NCBI GenBank assembly: GCA_014843695.1 | Contig: CM026404.1 | Location: 52,606,121-52,670,120, forward strand | Length of the DNA: 64,000 bases | Reading direction: 5' to 3' | From: Archivesica marissinica | Taxonomy: Eukaryota; Mollusca; Bivalvia; Venerida; Vesicomyidae | In this document: positions 10,564-25,025 of the stretch, piece by piece | Numbering within the stretch: the stretch's first letter is position 1 | Layout: each line of letters begins with the position of its first letter | Notes under the pieces: generated by a model | The model's database searches: none | Seen by the model: the letters and a program-made list of their open reading frames with translations, nothing else | What the model was told of the DNA's origin: nothing | Position numbers and translations under genes: made by a program

Positions 10564-12478
10564 TAGTGGCATTGTGCCCCAACATAGGATAGTGATCCAA
10601 CATAGGATAGTGATCCAACATAGGATAGTGATCCAACATAGGATAGTGGCATTGTGCCCCAACATAGGATAGTGGCATTGTGCCCCAACATAGGATAGTG
10701 GCATTGTGCCCCAACATAGGATAGTGGCATTGTGCCCCAACATAGGATAGTGGCATTGTGCCCCAACATAGGATAGTGGCATTGTGCCCCAACATAGGAT
10801 AGTGGCATTGTGCCCCAACATAGGATAGTGGCATTGTGCCCCAACATAGGATAGTGGCATTGTGCCCCAACATAGGATAGTGGCATTGTGCCCCAACATA
10901 GGATAGTGGCATTGTGCCCCAACATAGGATAGTGGCATTGTGCCCCAACATAGGATAGTGGCATTGTGCCCCAACATAGGATAGTGGCATTGTGCCCCAA
11001 CATAGGATAGTGGCATTGTGCCCCAACATAGGATAGTGGCATTGTGCCCCAACATAGGATAGTGGCATTGTGCCCCAACATAGGATAGTGATCCAACATA
11101 GGATAGTGGCATTGTGCCCCAACATAGGATAGTGGCATTGTGCCCCAACATAGGATAGTGGCATTGTGCCCCAACATAGGATAGTGGCATTGTGCCCCAA
11201 CATAGGATAGTGGCATTGTGCCCCAACATAGGATAGTGGCATTGTGCCCCAACATAGGATAGTGGCATTGTGCCCCAACATAGGATAGTGGCATTGTGCC
11301 CCAACATAGGATAGTGGCATTGTGCCCCAACATAGGATAGTGGCATGTGCCCCAACATAGGATAGTGGCATTGTGCCCAACATAGGTAGTGGCATTGTGC
11401 CCCAACATAGGATAGTGGCATGTGCCCAACATAGGATAGTGGCATTGTGCCCCAACATAGGATAGTGGCATTGTGCCCCAACATAGGATAGTGGCATTGT
11501 GCCCCAACATAGGATAGTGGCATTGTGCCCCAACATAGGATAGTGGCATTGTGCCCCAACATAGGATAGTGATCCAACATAGGATAGTGGCATTGTGCCC
11601 CAACATAGGATAGTGGCATTGTGCCCCAACATAGGATAGTGGCATTGTGCCCCAACATAGGATAGTGGCATTGTGCCCCAACATAGGATAGTGGCATTGT
11701 GCCCCAACATAGGATAGTGGCATTGTGCCCCAACATAGGATAGTGGCATTGTGCCCCAACATAGGATAGTGGCATTGTGCCCCAACATAGGATAGTGGCA
11801 TTGTGCCCCAACATAGGATAGTGGCATTGTGCCCCAACATAGGATAGTGCATTGTGCCCCAACATAGGATAGTGGCATTGTGCCCCAACATAGGATAGTG
11901 GCATTGTGCCCCAACATAGGTAGTGGCATTGTCCCCAACATAGGATAGTGGCATTGTGCCCCAACATAGGATAGTGGCATTTGCCCCAACATAGATAGTG
12001 GCATTGTGCCCCACATAGGATAGTGGCATTGTGCCCCAACATAGGATAGTGGCATTGTGCCCCAACATAGGATAGTGGCATTGTGCCCCTACATAGGATA
12101 GTGGCATTGTGCCCCAACATAGGATAGTGGCATTGTGCCCCAACATAGGATAGTGGCATTGTGCCCCAACATAGGATAGTGGCATTGTGCCCCAACATAG
12201 GATAGTGGCATTGTGCCCCAACATAGGATAGTGGCATTGTGCCCCAACATAGGATAGTGGCATTGTGCCCCAACATAGGATAGTGGCATTGTGCCCCAAC
12301 ATAGGATAGTGGCATTGTGCCCCTACATAGGATAGTGGCATTGTGCCCCAACATAGGATAGTGGCATTGTGCCCCTACATAGGATAGTGGCATTGTGCCC
12401 CAACATAGGATAGTGGCATTGTGCCCCAACATAGGATAGTGGCATTGTGCCCCAACATAGGATAGTGGCATTGTGCCC
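10564..12478. repeat. 26 bp satellite array, >70 copies, broken by a gap
   Basis: The unit is ataggatagtggcattgtgc followed by cccaac. An 18-bp short unit (gtgatccaac in place of the longer segment) occurs four times in a row at the left edge (10585-10640) and singly near 11090 and 11570. Single-base indels cluster around 11340-11420 and 11920-12020, possibly local assembly error. The array runs into the 1000-N gap, so its true length is unknown. The very long minus-strand open frames (GTMPLSYV, AQCHYPML, GHNATILCW) are one repeat read in three frames. Confidence 0.96.
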
Positions 12479-13478
12479 NNNNNNNNNNNNNNNNNNNNNN
12501 NNNNNNNNNNNNNNNNNNNNNNNNNNNNNNNNNNNNNNNNNNNNNNNNNNNNNNNNNNNNNNNNNNNNNNNNNNNNNNNNNNNNNNNNNNNNNNNNNNNN
12601 NNNNNNNNNNNNNNNNNNNNNNNNNNNNNNNNNNNNNNNNNNNNNNNNNNNNNNNNNNNNNNNNNNNNNNNNNNNNNNNNNNNNNNNNNNNNNNNNNNNN
12701 NNNNNNNNNNNNNNNNNNNNNNNNNNNNNNNNNNNNNNNNNNNNNNNNNNNNNNNNNNNNNNNNNNNNNNNNNNNNNNNNNNNNNNNNNNNNNNNNNNNN
12801 NNNNNNNNNNNNNNNNNNNNNNNNNNNNNNNNNNNNNNNNNNNNNNNNNNNNNNNNNNNNNNNNNNNNNNNNNNNNNNNNNNNNNNNNNNNNNNNNNNNN
12901 NNNNNNNNNNNNNNNNNNNNNNNNNNNNNNNNNNNNNNNNNNNNNNNNNNNNNNNNNNNNNNNNNNNNNNNNNNNNNNNNNNNNNNNNNNNNNNNNNNNN
13001 NNNNNNNNNNNNNNNNNNNNNNNNNNNNNNNNNNNNNNNNNNNNNNNNNNNNNNNNNNNNNNNNNNNNNNNNNNNNNNNNNNNNNNNNNNNNNNNNNNNN
13101 NNNNNNNNNNNNNNNNNNNNNNNNNNNNNNNNNNNNNNNNNNNNNNNNNNNNNNNNNNNNNNNNNNNNNNNNNNNNNNNNNNNNNNNNNNNNNNNNNNNN
13201 NNNNNNNNNNNNNNNNNNNNNNNNNNNNNNNNNNNNNNNNNNNNNNNNNNNNNNNNNNNNNNNNNNNNNNNNNNNNNNNNNNNNNNNNNNNNNNNNNNNN
13301 NNNNNNNNNNNNNNNNNNNNNNNNNNNNNNNNNNNNNNNNNNNNNNNNNNNNNNNNNNNNNNNNNNNNNNNNNNNNNNNNNNNNNNNNNNNNNNNNNNNN
13401 NNNNNNNNNNNNNNNNNNNNNNNNNNNNNNNNNNNNNNNNNNNNNNNNNNNNNNNNNNNNNNNNNNNNNNNNNNNNNN
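12479..13478. other. assembly gap, exactly 1000 N
   Basis: A run of exactly 1000 N, a placeholder size rather than a measured distance. The 26-bp array is on its left and the unrelated 57-bp array on its right, so neither array end is seen and the true distance may be much larger or smaller. Confidence 0.99.
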
Positions 13479-16400
13479 CAAGTGTCACACAGACTGAAGG
13501 TTAACTATGAGAGATCAATCCCCACCAACTGGAGGCAAGTGTCACACAGACTGAAGGTTAACTATGAGAGATCAATCCCCACCAACTGGAGGCAAGTGTC
13601 ACACAGACTGAAGGTTAACTATGAGAGATCAATCCCCACCAACTGGAGGCAAGTGTCACACAGACTGAAGGTTGACTATGAGAGATCAATCCCCACCAAC
13701 TGGAGGCAAGTGTCACACAGACTGAAGGTTAACTATGAGAGATCAATCCCCACCAACTGGAGGCAAGTGTCACACAGACTGAAGGTTGACTATGAGAGAT
13801 CAATCCCCACCAACTGGAGGCAAGTGTCACACAGACTGAAGGTTGACTATGAGAGATCAATCCCCACCAACTGAGCAAGTGTCACACAGACTGAAGGTTA
13901 ACTATGAGAGATCAATCCCCACCACTGAGGCAAGTGTCACACAGACTGAAGGTTACTATGAGAGATCAATCCCCACCAACTGGAGGCAAGTGTCACACAG
14001 ACTGAAGGTTGACTATGAGAGATCAATCCCCACCAACTGGAGGCAAGTGTCACACAGACTGAAGGTTAACTATGAGAGATCAATCCCCACCAACTGGAGG
14101 CAAGTGTCACACAGACTGAAGGTTAACTATGAGAGATCAATCCCCACCAACTGGAGGCAAGTGTCACACAGACTGAAGGTTAACTATGAGAGATCAATCC
14201 CCACCAACTGGAGGCAAGTGTCACACAGACTGAAGGTTAACTATGAGAGATCAATCCCCACCAACTGGAGGCAAGTGTCACACAGACTGAAGGTTAACTA
14301 TGAGAGATCAATCCCCACCAACTGGAGGCAAGTGTCACACAGACTGAAGGTTGACTATGAGAGATCAATCCCCACCAACTGGAGGCAAGTGTCACACAGA
14401 CTGAAGGTTAACTATGAGAGATCAATCCCACCAACTGGAGGCAAGTGTCACAAAGACTGAAGGTTGACTATGAGAGATCAATCCCACCAACTGGAGGCAA
14501 GTGTCACACAGACTGAAGGTTAACTATGAGAGATCAATCCCCACCAACTGGAGGCAAGTGTCACACAGACTGAAGGTTGACTATGAGAGATCAATCCCCA
14601 CCAACTGGAGGCAAGTGTCACACAGACTGAAGGTTGACTATGAGAGATCAATCCCCACCAACTGGAGGCAAGTGTCACACAGACTGAAGGTTAACTATGA
14701 GAGATCAATCCCACCAACTGGAGGCAAGTGTCACACAGACTGAAGGTTGACTATGAGAGATCAATCCCCACCACTGGAGGCAAGTGTCACACAGACTGAA
14801 GGTTAACTATGAGAGATCAATCCCCACCAACTGGAGGCAAGTGTCACACAGACAAGGTTGACTATGAGAGATCAATCCCCACCAACTGGAGGCAAGTGTC
14901 ACACAGACTGAAGGTTAACTATGAGAGATCAATCCCCCAACTGGAGGCAAGTGTCACACAGACTGAAGGTTAACTATGAGAGATCAATCCCACCAACTGG
15001 AGGCAAGTGTCACACAGACTGAAGGTTAACTATGAGAGATCAATCCCCACCAACTGGAGGCAAGTGTCACACAGACTGAAGGTTGACTATGAGAGATCAA
15101 TCCCCACCAACTGGAGGCAAGTGTCACACAGACTGAAGGTTAACTATGAGAGATCAATCCCCACCAACTGGAGGCAAGTGCCACACAGACTGAAGGTTAA
15201 CACTGAGAGATCAATCCCCACCAACTGGAGGTAAGTGTCATACAGAATGAAGGTTAACTATGAGAGATCAATCCCCACCAACTGGAGGCAAGTGTCACAC
15301 AGACTGAAGGTTGACTATGAGAGATCAATCCACACCAACTGGAGGCAAGTGTCACACAGACTGAAGGTTAACTATGAGAGATCAATCCCACCAAGTGGAG
15401 GCAAGTGTCACACAGACTGAAGGTTAACTATGAGAGATCAATCCCCACAAGCTGGAGGCAAGTGCCACACAGACTGAATGTAGACTATGAGAGATCAATC
15501 CCCACCACCTGGAGGCAAGTGTCACACAGACTGAAGGTTAACTATGAGAGATCAATCCCCACCAACTGGAGGCAAGTGTCACACAGACTGAAGGTTAACT
15601 ATGAGAGATCAATCCCCACCAACTGAAGGCAAGTGTCACATAGACTGAAGTTTAACTATGAGAGATCAATCCCCACCAACTGAAGGCAAGTGTCACACAG
15701 ACTGAAGGTTAACTATGAGAGATCAATCCCCACCAGTGGGAGGCAAGTGTCATACAGACTGAAGGTTAACTATGAGAGATCAATCCCCACCAACTGAAGG
15801 CAAGTGTCACACAGACTGAAGGTTAACTATGAGAGATCAATCCCCACCAACTGGAGGCAAGTGTCACACAGATTGAAGGTTGACTATGAGAGATCAATAC
15901 CCACCAACTGGAGGCAAGTGTCACACAGACTGAAGGTTGACTATGAGAGATCAATCCCCACCAACTGAAGGCAAGTGTCACACAGACTGAAGGTTGACTA
16001 TGAGAGATCAATCCCCACCAACTGGAGGCAAGTGTCACACAGACTGAAGGTTGACTATGAGAGATCAATCCCCACCAACTGGAGGCAAGTGTCACACAGA
16101 CTGAAGGTTGACTATGAGAGATCAATCCCCACCAACTGGAGGCAAGTGTCACACAGACTGAAGGTTAACTATGAGAGATCAATCCCCACCAACTGGAGGC
16201 AAGTGTCACACAGACTGAAGGTTAACTATGAGAGATCAATCCCCACCAACTGGAGGCAAGTGTCACACAGACTGAAGGTTAACTATGAGAGATCAATCCC
16301 ACCAACTGGAGGCAAGTGTCACACAGACTGAAGGTTGACTATGAGAGATCAATCCCCACCAACTGGAGGCAAGTGTCACACAGACTGAAGGTTACTATGA

Positions 16401-19400
16401 GAGATCAATCCCCACCAACTGGAGGCAAGTGTCACACAGACTGAAGGTTAACTATGAGAGATCAATCCCCACCAACTGGAGGCAAGTGTCACACAGACTG
16501 AAGGTTGACTATGAGAGATCAATCCCCACCAACTGGAGGCAAGTGTCACACAGACTGAAGGTTAACTATGAGAGATCAATCCCCACCAACTGGAGGCAAG
16601 TGTCACACAGACTGAAGGTTAACTATGAGAGATCAATCCCCACCAACTGGAGGCAAGTGTCACACAGACTGAAGGTTAACTATGAGAGATCAATCCCCAC
16701 CAACTGAAGGCAAGTGTCACACAGACTGAAGGTTAACTATGAGAGATCAATCCCCACCAGTGGGAGGCAAGTGTCATACAGACTGAAGGTTAACTATGAG
16801 AGATCAATCCGCACCAACTGGAGGCAAGTGTCACACAGATTGAAGGTTGACTATGAGAGATCAATCCCCACCAACTGGAGGCAAGTGTCACACAGACTGA
16901 AGGTTGACTATGAGAGATCAATCCCCACCAACTGGAGGCAAGTGTCACACAGACTGAAGGTTGACTATGAGAGATCAATCCCCACCAACTGGAGGCAAGT
17001 GTCACACAGACTGAAGGTTAACTATGAGAGATCAATCCCACCAACTGGAGGCAAGTGTCACACAGACTGAAGGTTAACTATGAGAGATCAATCCCCACCA
17101 ACTGGAGGCAAGTGTCACACAGACTGAAGGTTGACTATGAGAGATCAATCCCCACCAACTGGAGGCAAGTGTCACACAGACTGAAGGTTGACTATGAGAG
17201 ATCAATCCCCACCAACTGGAGGCAAGTGTCACACAGACTGAAGGTTAACTATGAGAGATCAATCCCCACCAACTGGAGGCAAGTGTCACACAGACTGAAG
17301 GTTGACTATGAGAGATCAATCCCCACCAACTGGAGGCAAGTGTCACACAGACTGAAGGTTAACTATGAGAGATCAATCCCCACCAACTGGAGGCAAGTGT
17401 CACACAGACTGAAGGTTACTATGAGAGATCAATCCCCACCAACTGGAGGCAAGTGTCACACAGACTGAAGGTTGACTATGAGAGATCAATCCCCACCAAC
17501 TGGAGGCAAGTGTCCACAGATGAAGGTTGACTATGAGAGATCAATCCCACCACTGGAGGCAAGTGTCACACAGACTGAAGGTTGACTATGAGAGATCAAT
17601 CCCCACCAACTGGAGGCAAGTGTCACACAGACTGAAGGTTGACTATGAGAGATCAATCCCCACCAACTGGAGGCAAGTGTCACACAGACTGAAGGTTAAC
17701 TATGAGAGATCAATCCCCACCAACTGGAGGCAAGTGTCACACAGACTGAAGGTTGACTATGAGAGATCAATCCCCACCAACTGGAGGCAAGTGTCACACA
17801 GACTGAAGGTTAACTATGAGAGATCAATCCCCACCAACTGGAGGCAAGTGTCACACAGACTGAAGGTTACTATGAGAGATCAATCCCCACCACTGGGCAA
17901 GTGTCACACAGACTGAAGGTTACTATGAGAGATCAATCCACCAACTGGAGGCAAGTGTCACACAGACTGAAGGTTAACTATGAGAGATCAATCCCCACCA
18001 ACTGGAGGCAAGTGTCACACAGACTGAAGGTTGACTATGAGAGATCAATCCCCACCAACTGGAGGCAAGTGTCACACAGACTGAAGGTTAACTATGAGAG
18101 ATCAATCCCCACCAACTGGAGGCAAGTGTCACACAGACTGAAGGTTAACTATGAGAGATCAATCCCACCAACTGGAGGCAAGTGTCACACAGACTGAAGG
18201 TTAACTATGAGAGATCAATCCCACCAACTGGAGGCAAGTGTCACACAGACTGAAGGTTAACTATGAGAGATCAATCCCCACCAACTGGAGGCAAGTGTCA
18301 CACAGACTGAAGGTTGACTATGAGAGATCAATCCCCACCACCTGGAGGCAAGTGTCACACAGACTGAAGGTTAACTATGAGAGATCAATCCCCACCAACT
18401 GGAGGCAAGTGCCACACAGACTGAAGGTTAACACTGAGAGATCAATCCCCACCAACTGGAGGTAAGTGTCATACAGAATGAAGGTTAACTATGAGAGATC
18501 AATCCCCACCAACTGGAGGCAAGTGTCACACAGACTGAAGGTTGACTATGAGAGATCAATCCCACCAACTGGAGGCAAGTGTCACACAGACTGAAGGTTA
18601 ACTATGAGAGATCAATCCCCACCAACTGGAGGCAAGTGTCACACAGACTGAAGGTTAACTATGAGAGATCAATCCCCACCAACTGGAGGCAAGTGTCACA
18701 CAGACTGAAGGTTAACTATGAGAGATCAATCCCCACCAACTGGAGGCAAGTGTCACACAGACTGAAGGTTAACTATGAGAGATCAATCCCCACCAACTGG
18801 AGGCAAGTGTCACACAGACTGAAGGTTAACTATGAGAGATCAATCCCCACCAGTTGGAGGCAAGTGTCATACAGACTGAAGGTTAACTATGAGAGATCAA
18901 TCCGCACCAACTGGAGGCAAGTGTCACACAGACTGAAGGTTAACTATGAGAGATCAATCCCCACCAACTGAAGGCAAGTGTCACACAGACTGAAGGTTAA
19001 CTATGAGAGATCAATCCCCACCAACTGAAGGCAAGTGTCACACAGACTGAAGGTTAACTATGAGAGATCAATCCCCACCAGTGGGAGGCAAGTGTCATAC
19101 AGACTGAAGGTTAACTATGAGAGATCAATCCGCACCAACTGGAGGCAAGTGTCACACAGATTGAAGGTTGACTATGAGAGATCAATACCCACCAACTGGA
19201 GGCAAGTGTCACAAAGACTGAAGGTTGACTATGAGAGATCAATCCCCACCAACTGAAGGCAAGTGTCACACAGACTGAAGGTTGACTATGAGAGATCAAT
19301 CCCCACCAACTGGAGGCAAGTGTCACACAGACTGAAGGTTGACTATGAGAGATCAATCCCCACCAACTGGAGGCAAGTGTCACACAGACTGAAGGTTAAC

Positions 19401-22400
19401 TATGAGAGATCAATCCCCACCAACTGGAGGCAAGTGTCACACAGACTGAAGGTTGACTATGAGAGATCAATCCCCACCAACTGGAGGCAAGTGTCACACA
19501 GACTGAAGGTTAACTATGAGAGATCAATCCCACCAACTGGAGGCAAGTGTCACACAGACTGAAGGTTACTATGAGAGATCAATCCCCAAACTGGAGGCAA
19601 GTGCACACAGACTGAAGTAGATATGAGAGATCAATCCCCACCCTGGAGGCAAGTGTCACACAGACTGAAGGTTAACTATGAGAGATCAATCCCCACCAAC
19701 TGGAGGCAAGTGTCACACAGACTGAAGGTTGACTATGAGAGATCAATCCCCACCAACTGGAGGCAAGTGTCACACAGACTGAAGGTTAACTATGAGAGAT
19801 CAATCCCCACCAACTGAAGGCAAGTGTCACACAGACTGAAGGTTAACTATGAGAGATCAATCCCCACCAGTGGGAGGCAAGTGTCATACAGACTGAAGGT
19901 TAACTATGAGAGATCAATCCGCACCAACTGGAGGCAAGTGTCACACAGACTGAAGGTTAACTATGAGAGATCAATCCCCACCAACTGGAGGCAAGTGTCA
20001 CACAGACTGAAGGTTAACTATGAGAGATCAATCCCCACCAACTGGAGGCAAGTGTCACACAGACTGAAGGTTAACTATGAGAGATCAATCCCCACCAACT
20101 GGAGGCAAGTGTCACACAGACTGAAGGTTAACTATGAGAGATCAACCCACCAACTGGAGGCAAGTGTCACACAGACTGAAGGTTGACTATGAGAGATCAA
20201 TCCCCACCAACTGGAGGCAAGTGTCACACAGACTGAAGGTTGACTATGAGAGATCAATCCCCACCAACTGGAGGCAAGTGTCACACAGACTGAAGGTTGA
20301 CTATGAGAGATCAATCCCCACCAACTGGAGGCAAGTGTCACACAGACTGAAGGTTAACTATGAGAGATCAATCCCCACCAACTGGAGGCAAGTGTCACAC
20401 AGACTGAAGGTTGACTATGAGAGATCAATCCCCACCAACTGGAGGCAAGTGTCACACAGACTGAAGGTTAACTATGAGAGATCAATCCCACCAACTGGAG
20501 GCAAGTGTCACACAGACTGAAGGTTAACTATGAGAGATCAATCCCCACCAACTGGAGGCAAGTGTCACACAGACTGAAGGTTAACTATGAGAGATCAATC
20601 CCCACCAACTGGAGGCAAGTGTCACACAGACTGAAGGTTGACTATGAGAGATCAATCCCCACCAACTGGAGGCAAGTGTCACACAGACTGAAGGTTAACT
20701 ATGAGAGATCAATCCCCACCAACTGGAGGCAAGTGTCACACAGACTGAAGGTTGACTATGAGAGATCAATCCCCACCAACTGGAGGCAAGTGTCACACAG
20801 ACTGAAGGTTAACTATGAGAGATCAATCCGCACCAACTGGAGGCAAGTGTCACACAGATTGAAGGTTGACTATGAGAGATCAATACCCACCAACTGGAGG
20901 CAAGTGTCACACAGACTGAAGGTTGACTATGAGAGATCAATCCCCACCAACTGGAGGCAAGTGTCACACAGACTGAAGGTTAACTATGAGAGATCAATCC
21001 CACCAACTGGAGGCAAGTGTCACACAGACTGAAGGTTAACTATGAGAGATCAATCCCACCAACTGGAGGCAAGTGTCACACAGACTGAAGGTTAACTATG
21101 AGAGATCAATCCCCACCAACTGGAGGCAAGTGTCACACAGACTGAAGGTTGACTATGAGAGATCAATCCCCACCACCTGGAGGCAAGTGTCACACAGACT
21201 GAAGGTTAACTATGAGAGATCAATCCCCACCAACTGGAGGCAAGTGCCACACAGACTGAAGGTTAACACTGAGAGATCAATCCCCACCAACTGGAGGTAA
21301 GTGTCATACAGAATGAAGGTTAACTATGAGAGATCAATCCCCACCAACTGGAGGCAAGTGTCACACAGACTGAAGGTTAACTATGAGAGATCAATCCCAC
21401 CAAGTGGAGGCAAGTGTCACGCAGACTGAAGGTTAACTATGAGAGATCAATCCCCACAAGCTGGAGGCAAGTGCCACACAGACTGAATGTAGACTATGAG
21501 AGATCAATCCCCACCACCTGGAGGCAAGTGTCACACAGACTGAAGGTTAACTATGAGAGATCAATCCCCACTATCTGGAGGCAAGTGTCACACAGACTGA
21601 AGGTTGACTATGAGAGATCAATCCACACCAACTGGAGGCAAGTGTCACACAGACTGAAGGTTAACTATGAGAGATCAATCCCCACCAACTGGAGGCAAGT
21701 GTCACACAGACTGAAGGTTAACTATGAGAGATCAATCCCCACCAACTGGAGGCAAGTGTCACACAGACTGAAGGTTAACTATGAGAGATCAATCCCCACC
21801 AACTGGAGGCAAGTGTCACACACAGACTGAAGGTTAACTATGAGAGATCAATCCCCACCAACTGGAGGCAAGTGTCACACACAGACTGAAGGTTAACTAT
21901 GAGAGATCATTCCCCACCAACTGGAAGCAAGTGTCACACAGACTGAAGGTTAACTATGAGAGATCAATCCACACCAACTGGAGGCAAGTGTCACACAGAC
22001 TGAAGGTTGACTATGAGAGATCAATCCACACCAACTGGAGGCAAGTGTCACACAGACTGAAGGTTGACTATTAGAGATCAATCCCACCAACTGGAGGCAA
22101 GTGTCACACAGACTGAAGGTTAACTATAAGAGATCAATCCCCACCAACTGGAGGCAAGTGTCACACAGACAGAAGGTTGACTATGAGAGATCAATCCACA
22201 CCAACTGGAGGCAAGTGTCACACAGATAGAAGGTTGACTATGAGAGATCAATCCACACCAACTGGAGGCAAGTGTCACACAGACTGAAGGTTAACTATGA
22301 GAGATCAATCCCACCAACTGGAGGCAAGTGTCACACAGACTGAAGGTTGACTATGAGAGATCAATCCCCACCAACTGGAGGCAAGTGTCACACAGACTGA

Positions 22401-23028
22401 AGGTTAACTATGAGAGATCAATCCCCACCAACTGGAGGCAAGTGTCACACAGACTGAAGGTTGACTATGAGAGATCAATCCCCACCAACTGGAGGCAAGT
22501 GTCACACAGACTGAAGGTTAACTATGAGAGATCAATCCACACCAACTGGAGGCAAGTGTCACACAGACTGAAGGTTGACTATGAGAGATCAATCCCACCA
22601 ACTGGAGGCAAGTGTCACACAGACTGAAGGTTGACTATGAGAGATCAATCCCCACCAACTGGAGGCAAGTGTCACACAGACTGAAGGTTAACTATGAGAG
22701 ATCAATCCCCACCAACTGGAGGCAAGTGTCACACAGACTGAAGGTTAACTATGAGAGATCAATCCCACCAACTGGAGGCAAGTGTCACACAGACTGAAGG
22801 TTAACTATGAGAGATCAATCCCCACCAACTGAAGGCAAGTGTCACATAGACTGAAGGTTAACTATGAGAGATCAATCCCCACCAACTGAAGGCAAGTGTC
22901 ACACAGACTGAAGGTTGACTATGAGAGATCAATCCCACCAACTGGAGGCAAGTGTCACACAGACTGAATGTTAACTATGAGAGATCAATCCCCACCAACT
23001 GGAGGCAAGTGTCACACAGACTGACTGA
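13479..23028. repeat. 57 bp satellite megarray, ~167 copies, with higher-order structure
   Basis: The unit reads caagtgtcacacagactgaa, ggttaactatgagagatcaa, tccccaccaactggagg. The commonest variation is ggttaac versus ggttgac. Because 57 is 19 codons, stretches without indels are open in frame (QVSHRLKVNYERSIPTNWR per unit). One-base deletions such as cccacc for ccccacc break the frame every few units, so it is not a gene. Marker units recur in blocks (gttaacactgagagatc near 15200, 18430 and 21265; ccaccagtgggaggcaag near 15735, 16757, 19077 and 19867). This reveals duplicated blocks of about 2.8-3.2 kb. The right edge decays at 23020-23040. Confidence 0.97.
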
Positions 23029-23663
23029 AGATTGACTTCAGCAAGCCATTTATTTTATACTTTCCAAATGAGATGTAGAAATTTATGAAAATTAAATGTT
23101 TCTTTCTGCTGGTTGAAAGCAGTGGAATAACACATTTTAATTATCACTGCTTCTCGCATGTGATTCCTGACCGCTGAATGTTGAAATGTTGTCAATATGA
23201 ACATTTTTGGACGACAATCTAGCGCCATTTAGCACACAACGGTTACATCGTTTTCTAATCATAAAAACATTTTCCAGCCTAAAATAAACTTTCGTTATTT
23301 AAGTGAATGTGAATGATCGAATAATATTTCACTCCAGAAGATAGAAAGCTATTATTAGCACCACTAGCGATAAATGCTTCCAATGTTCATTTGGTGAAAT
23401 ATAATGCGATCATTCACTGAAACAAACAAATATCCTCTATTTAATTCCATTGTTATCTATAATAAATTATTCAGATTTTACATTAAAAATATTAGTCCAT
23501 AAATGAGCTGGTTTTCGTGAAATTATTATTTGTAAATTACCTCCCTTTATGAATATCTATTTACAAAATAAACAGTGATTTACTAAATTTAAACTTACAA
23601 TGAATTTTGCATATGAATATAGTGTTATTTTGGCATTTGAAGAAATTAGGAGACAGGTCAGTG
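23029..23663. other. unique AT-rich sequence between two arrays
   Basis: AT-rich sequence with no tandem repetition, no TIR pair and no splice-bounded open frame that I can see. Confidence 0.45.
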
Positions 23664-24180
23664 GTCCAGGGAGATGTTGGCCTGCGAATCCAGGGAACTC
23701 CAGGGAGATGTTGGCCTGCGAATCCAGGGATCTCCAGGGAGATGTTGGCCTGTGAATCCAGGGATCTCCAGGGAGATGTTGGACTGTGAATCCAGGGACC
23801 TCCAGGGAGATGTTGGCCTGCGAATCCAGGGAACTCCAGGGAGATGTTGGCCTGCGAATCCAGGGACTCTGGGGAGTAGTTGGACTGCGAATCCAGGGAA
23901 CTCCAGGATTTGACGGAGATGTTGGACTGCGAATCCAGGGAACTCCAGGGAGATGTTGGCCTGCGAATCCAGGGATCTCCAGGGAGATGTTGGACTGCGA
24001 ATCCAGGGAACTCCAGGGAGATGTTGGCCTGCTAATCCAGGGATCTCCAGGGAGATGTTGGCCTGCGAATCCAGGGATCTCCAGGGAGATGTTGGACTGC
24101 GAATCCAGGGAACTCCAGGGAGATGTTGGCCTGCTAATCCAGGGATCTCCAGGGAGATGTTGGCCTGCTAATACAGGAAT
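23664..24180. repeat. 34 bp minisatellite array, ~15 copies
   Basis: The unit is ccagggagatgttggcctgc followed by gaatccagggaact or gaatccagggatct. Variants include ggactgcgaa and two odd units at 23865-23925 (gggactctggggagtagttg, aggatttgacggagatg). It stops at gctaatacaggaatcaat and passes almost at once into the next, unrelated array. Confidence 0.94.
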
Positions 24181-24184
24181 CAAT

Positions 24185-24855
24185 GGTAACAATCTAAGAA
24201 TGCTGGATTGTATGTTGGAACTTACTATAAAACAGCAAACATTGTAGAGAACGGTAACAATCTAAGAATGCTGGATTGTATGTTACAACTTACTATAAAA
24301 CAGCAGGCATTGTAGAGGACGGTAACAATCTAAGAATGCTGGATTGTAAGTTACAACTTACTATAAAACAGCAAGCATTGTAGAGGACGGTAACAATCTA
24401 AGAATGCTGGATTGTATGTTACCACTTACTATAAAACAGCAAGTATTGTAGAGGACGGTAACAATCTAAGAATGCTGGATTGTATGTTGGAACTTACTAT
24501 AAAACAGCAGGCATTGTAGAGGATGGTAACAATCTAAGAATGCTGGATTGTATGTTTGAACTTACTATAAAACAGCAGGCATTGTAGAGGATGGTAACAA
24601 TCTAAGAATGCTGGATTGTATGTTGGAACTTACTATAAAACAGCAAGTATTGTAGAGGATGGTAACAATCTAAGAATGCTGGATTGTATGTTGGAACTTA
24701 CTATAAAACAGCAGGCATTGTAGAGGATGGTAACAATCTAAGAATGCTGGATTGTATGTGGCAACTTACTATAAAACAGCAAGCATTGTAGAGGACGGTA
24801 ACAATCTAAGAATGCTGGATTGTATGTTACAACTTACTATAAAACAGCAAGCAGA
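24185..24855. repeat. 68 bp satellite array, ~10 copies
   Basis: The unit begins ggtaacaatctaagaatgct, continues ggattgtatgttggaactta and ctataaaacagcaggcattg, and ends tagaggac or tagaggat. The period is exactly 68 bp (starts 24185, 24253 and so on). It starts only a few bases after the 34-bp array ends. Confidence 0.94.
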
Positions 24856-25025
24856 TTCCGACAGTCCAAATAAACGGTGGGTTATCCGGTGATACATAAT
24901 TTAGAAGTTCATAAGACGCAGCCCACAGATAAAGAATGACACACAAACACATACATACAGAAACTAGTAATATAAGCAAAGATGTGTCAGACATGCAGTG
25001 ATTAACATGTTGGATCTGCGTGTGT

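Noticed and set aside
10432..12477. Minus-strand frames of 500-1000 codons ending near 10432-10540
   Set aside because: They are the 26-bp repeat read in three frames (and cross N bases), with no splice or start context and no non-repetitive domain.
13843..22797. Series of frames encoding a 19-residue repeat (QVSHRLKVNYERSIPTNWR)
   Set aside because: One-base deletions and TGA/TAA changes interrupt the frame every few units, and the minus strand is equally open in places. This fits a 57-bp satellite, not a repeat protein gene.
13479..23028. 57 x 3 = 171 bp and 86 x 2 = 172 bp as nucleosome-phased centromeric satellites
   Set aside because: The numerical match to a common nucleosome-scale satellite length is suggestive only. 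No trimer or dimer periodicity stands out in the variants, so I do not claim it.
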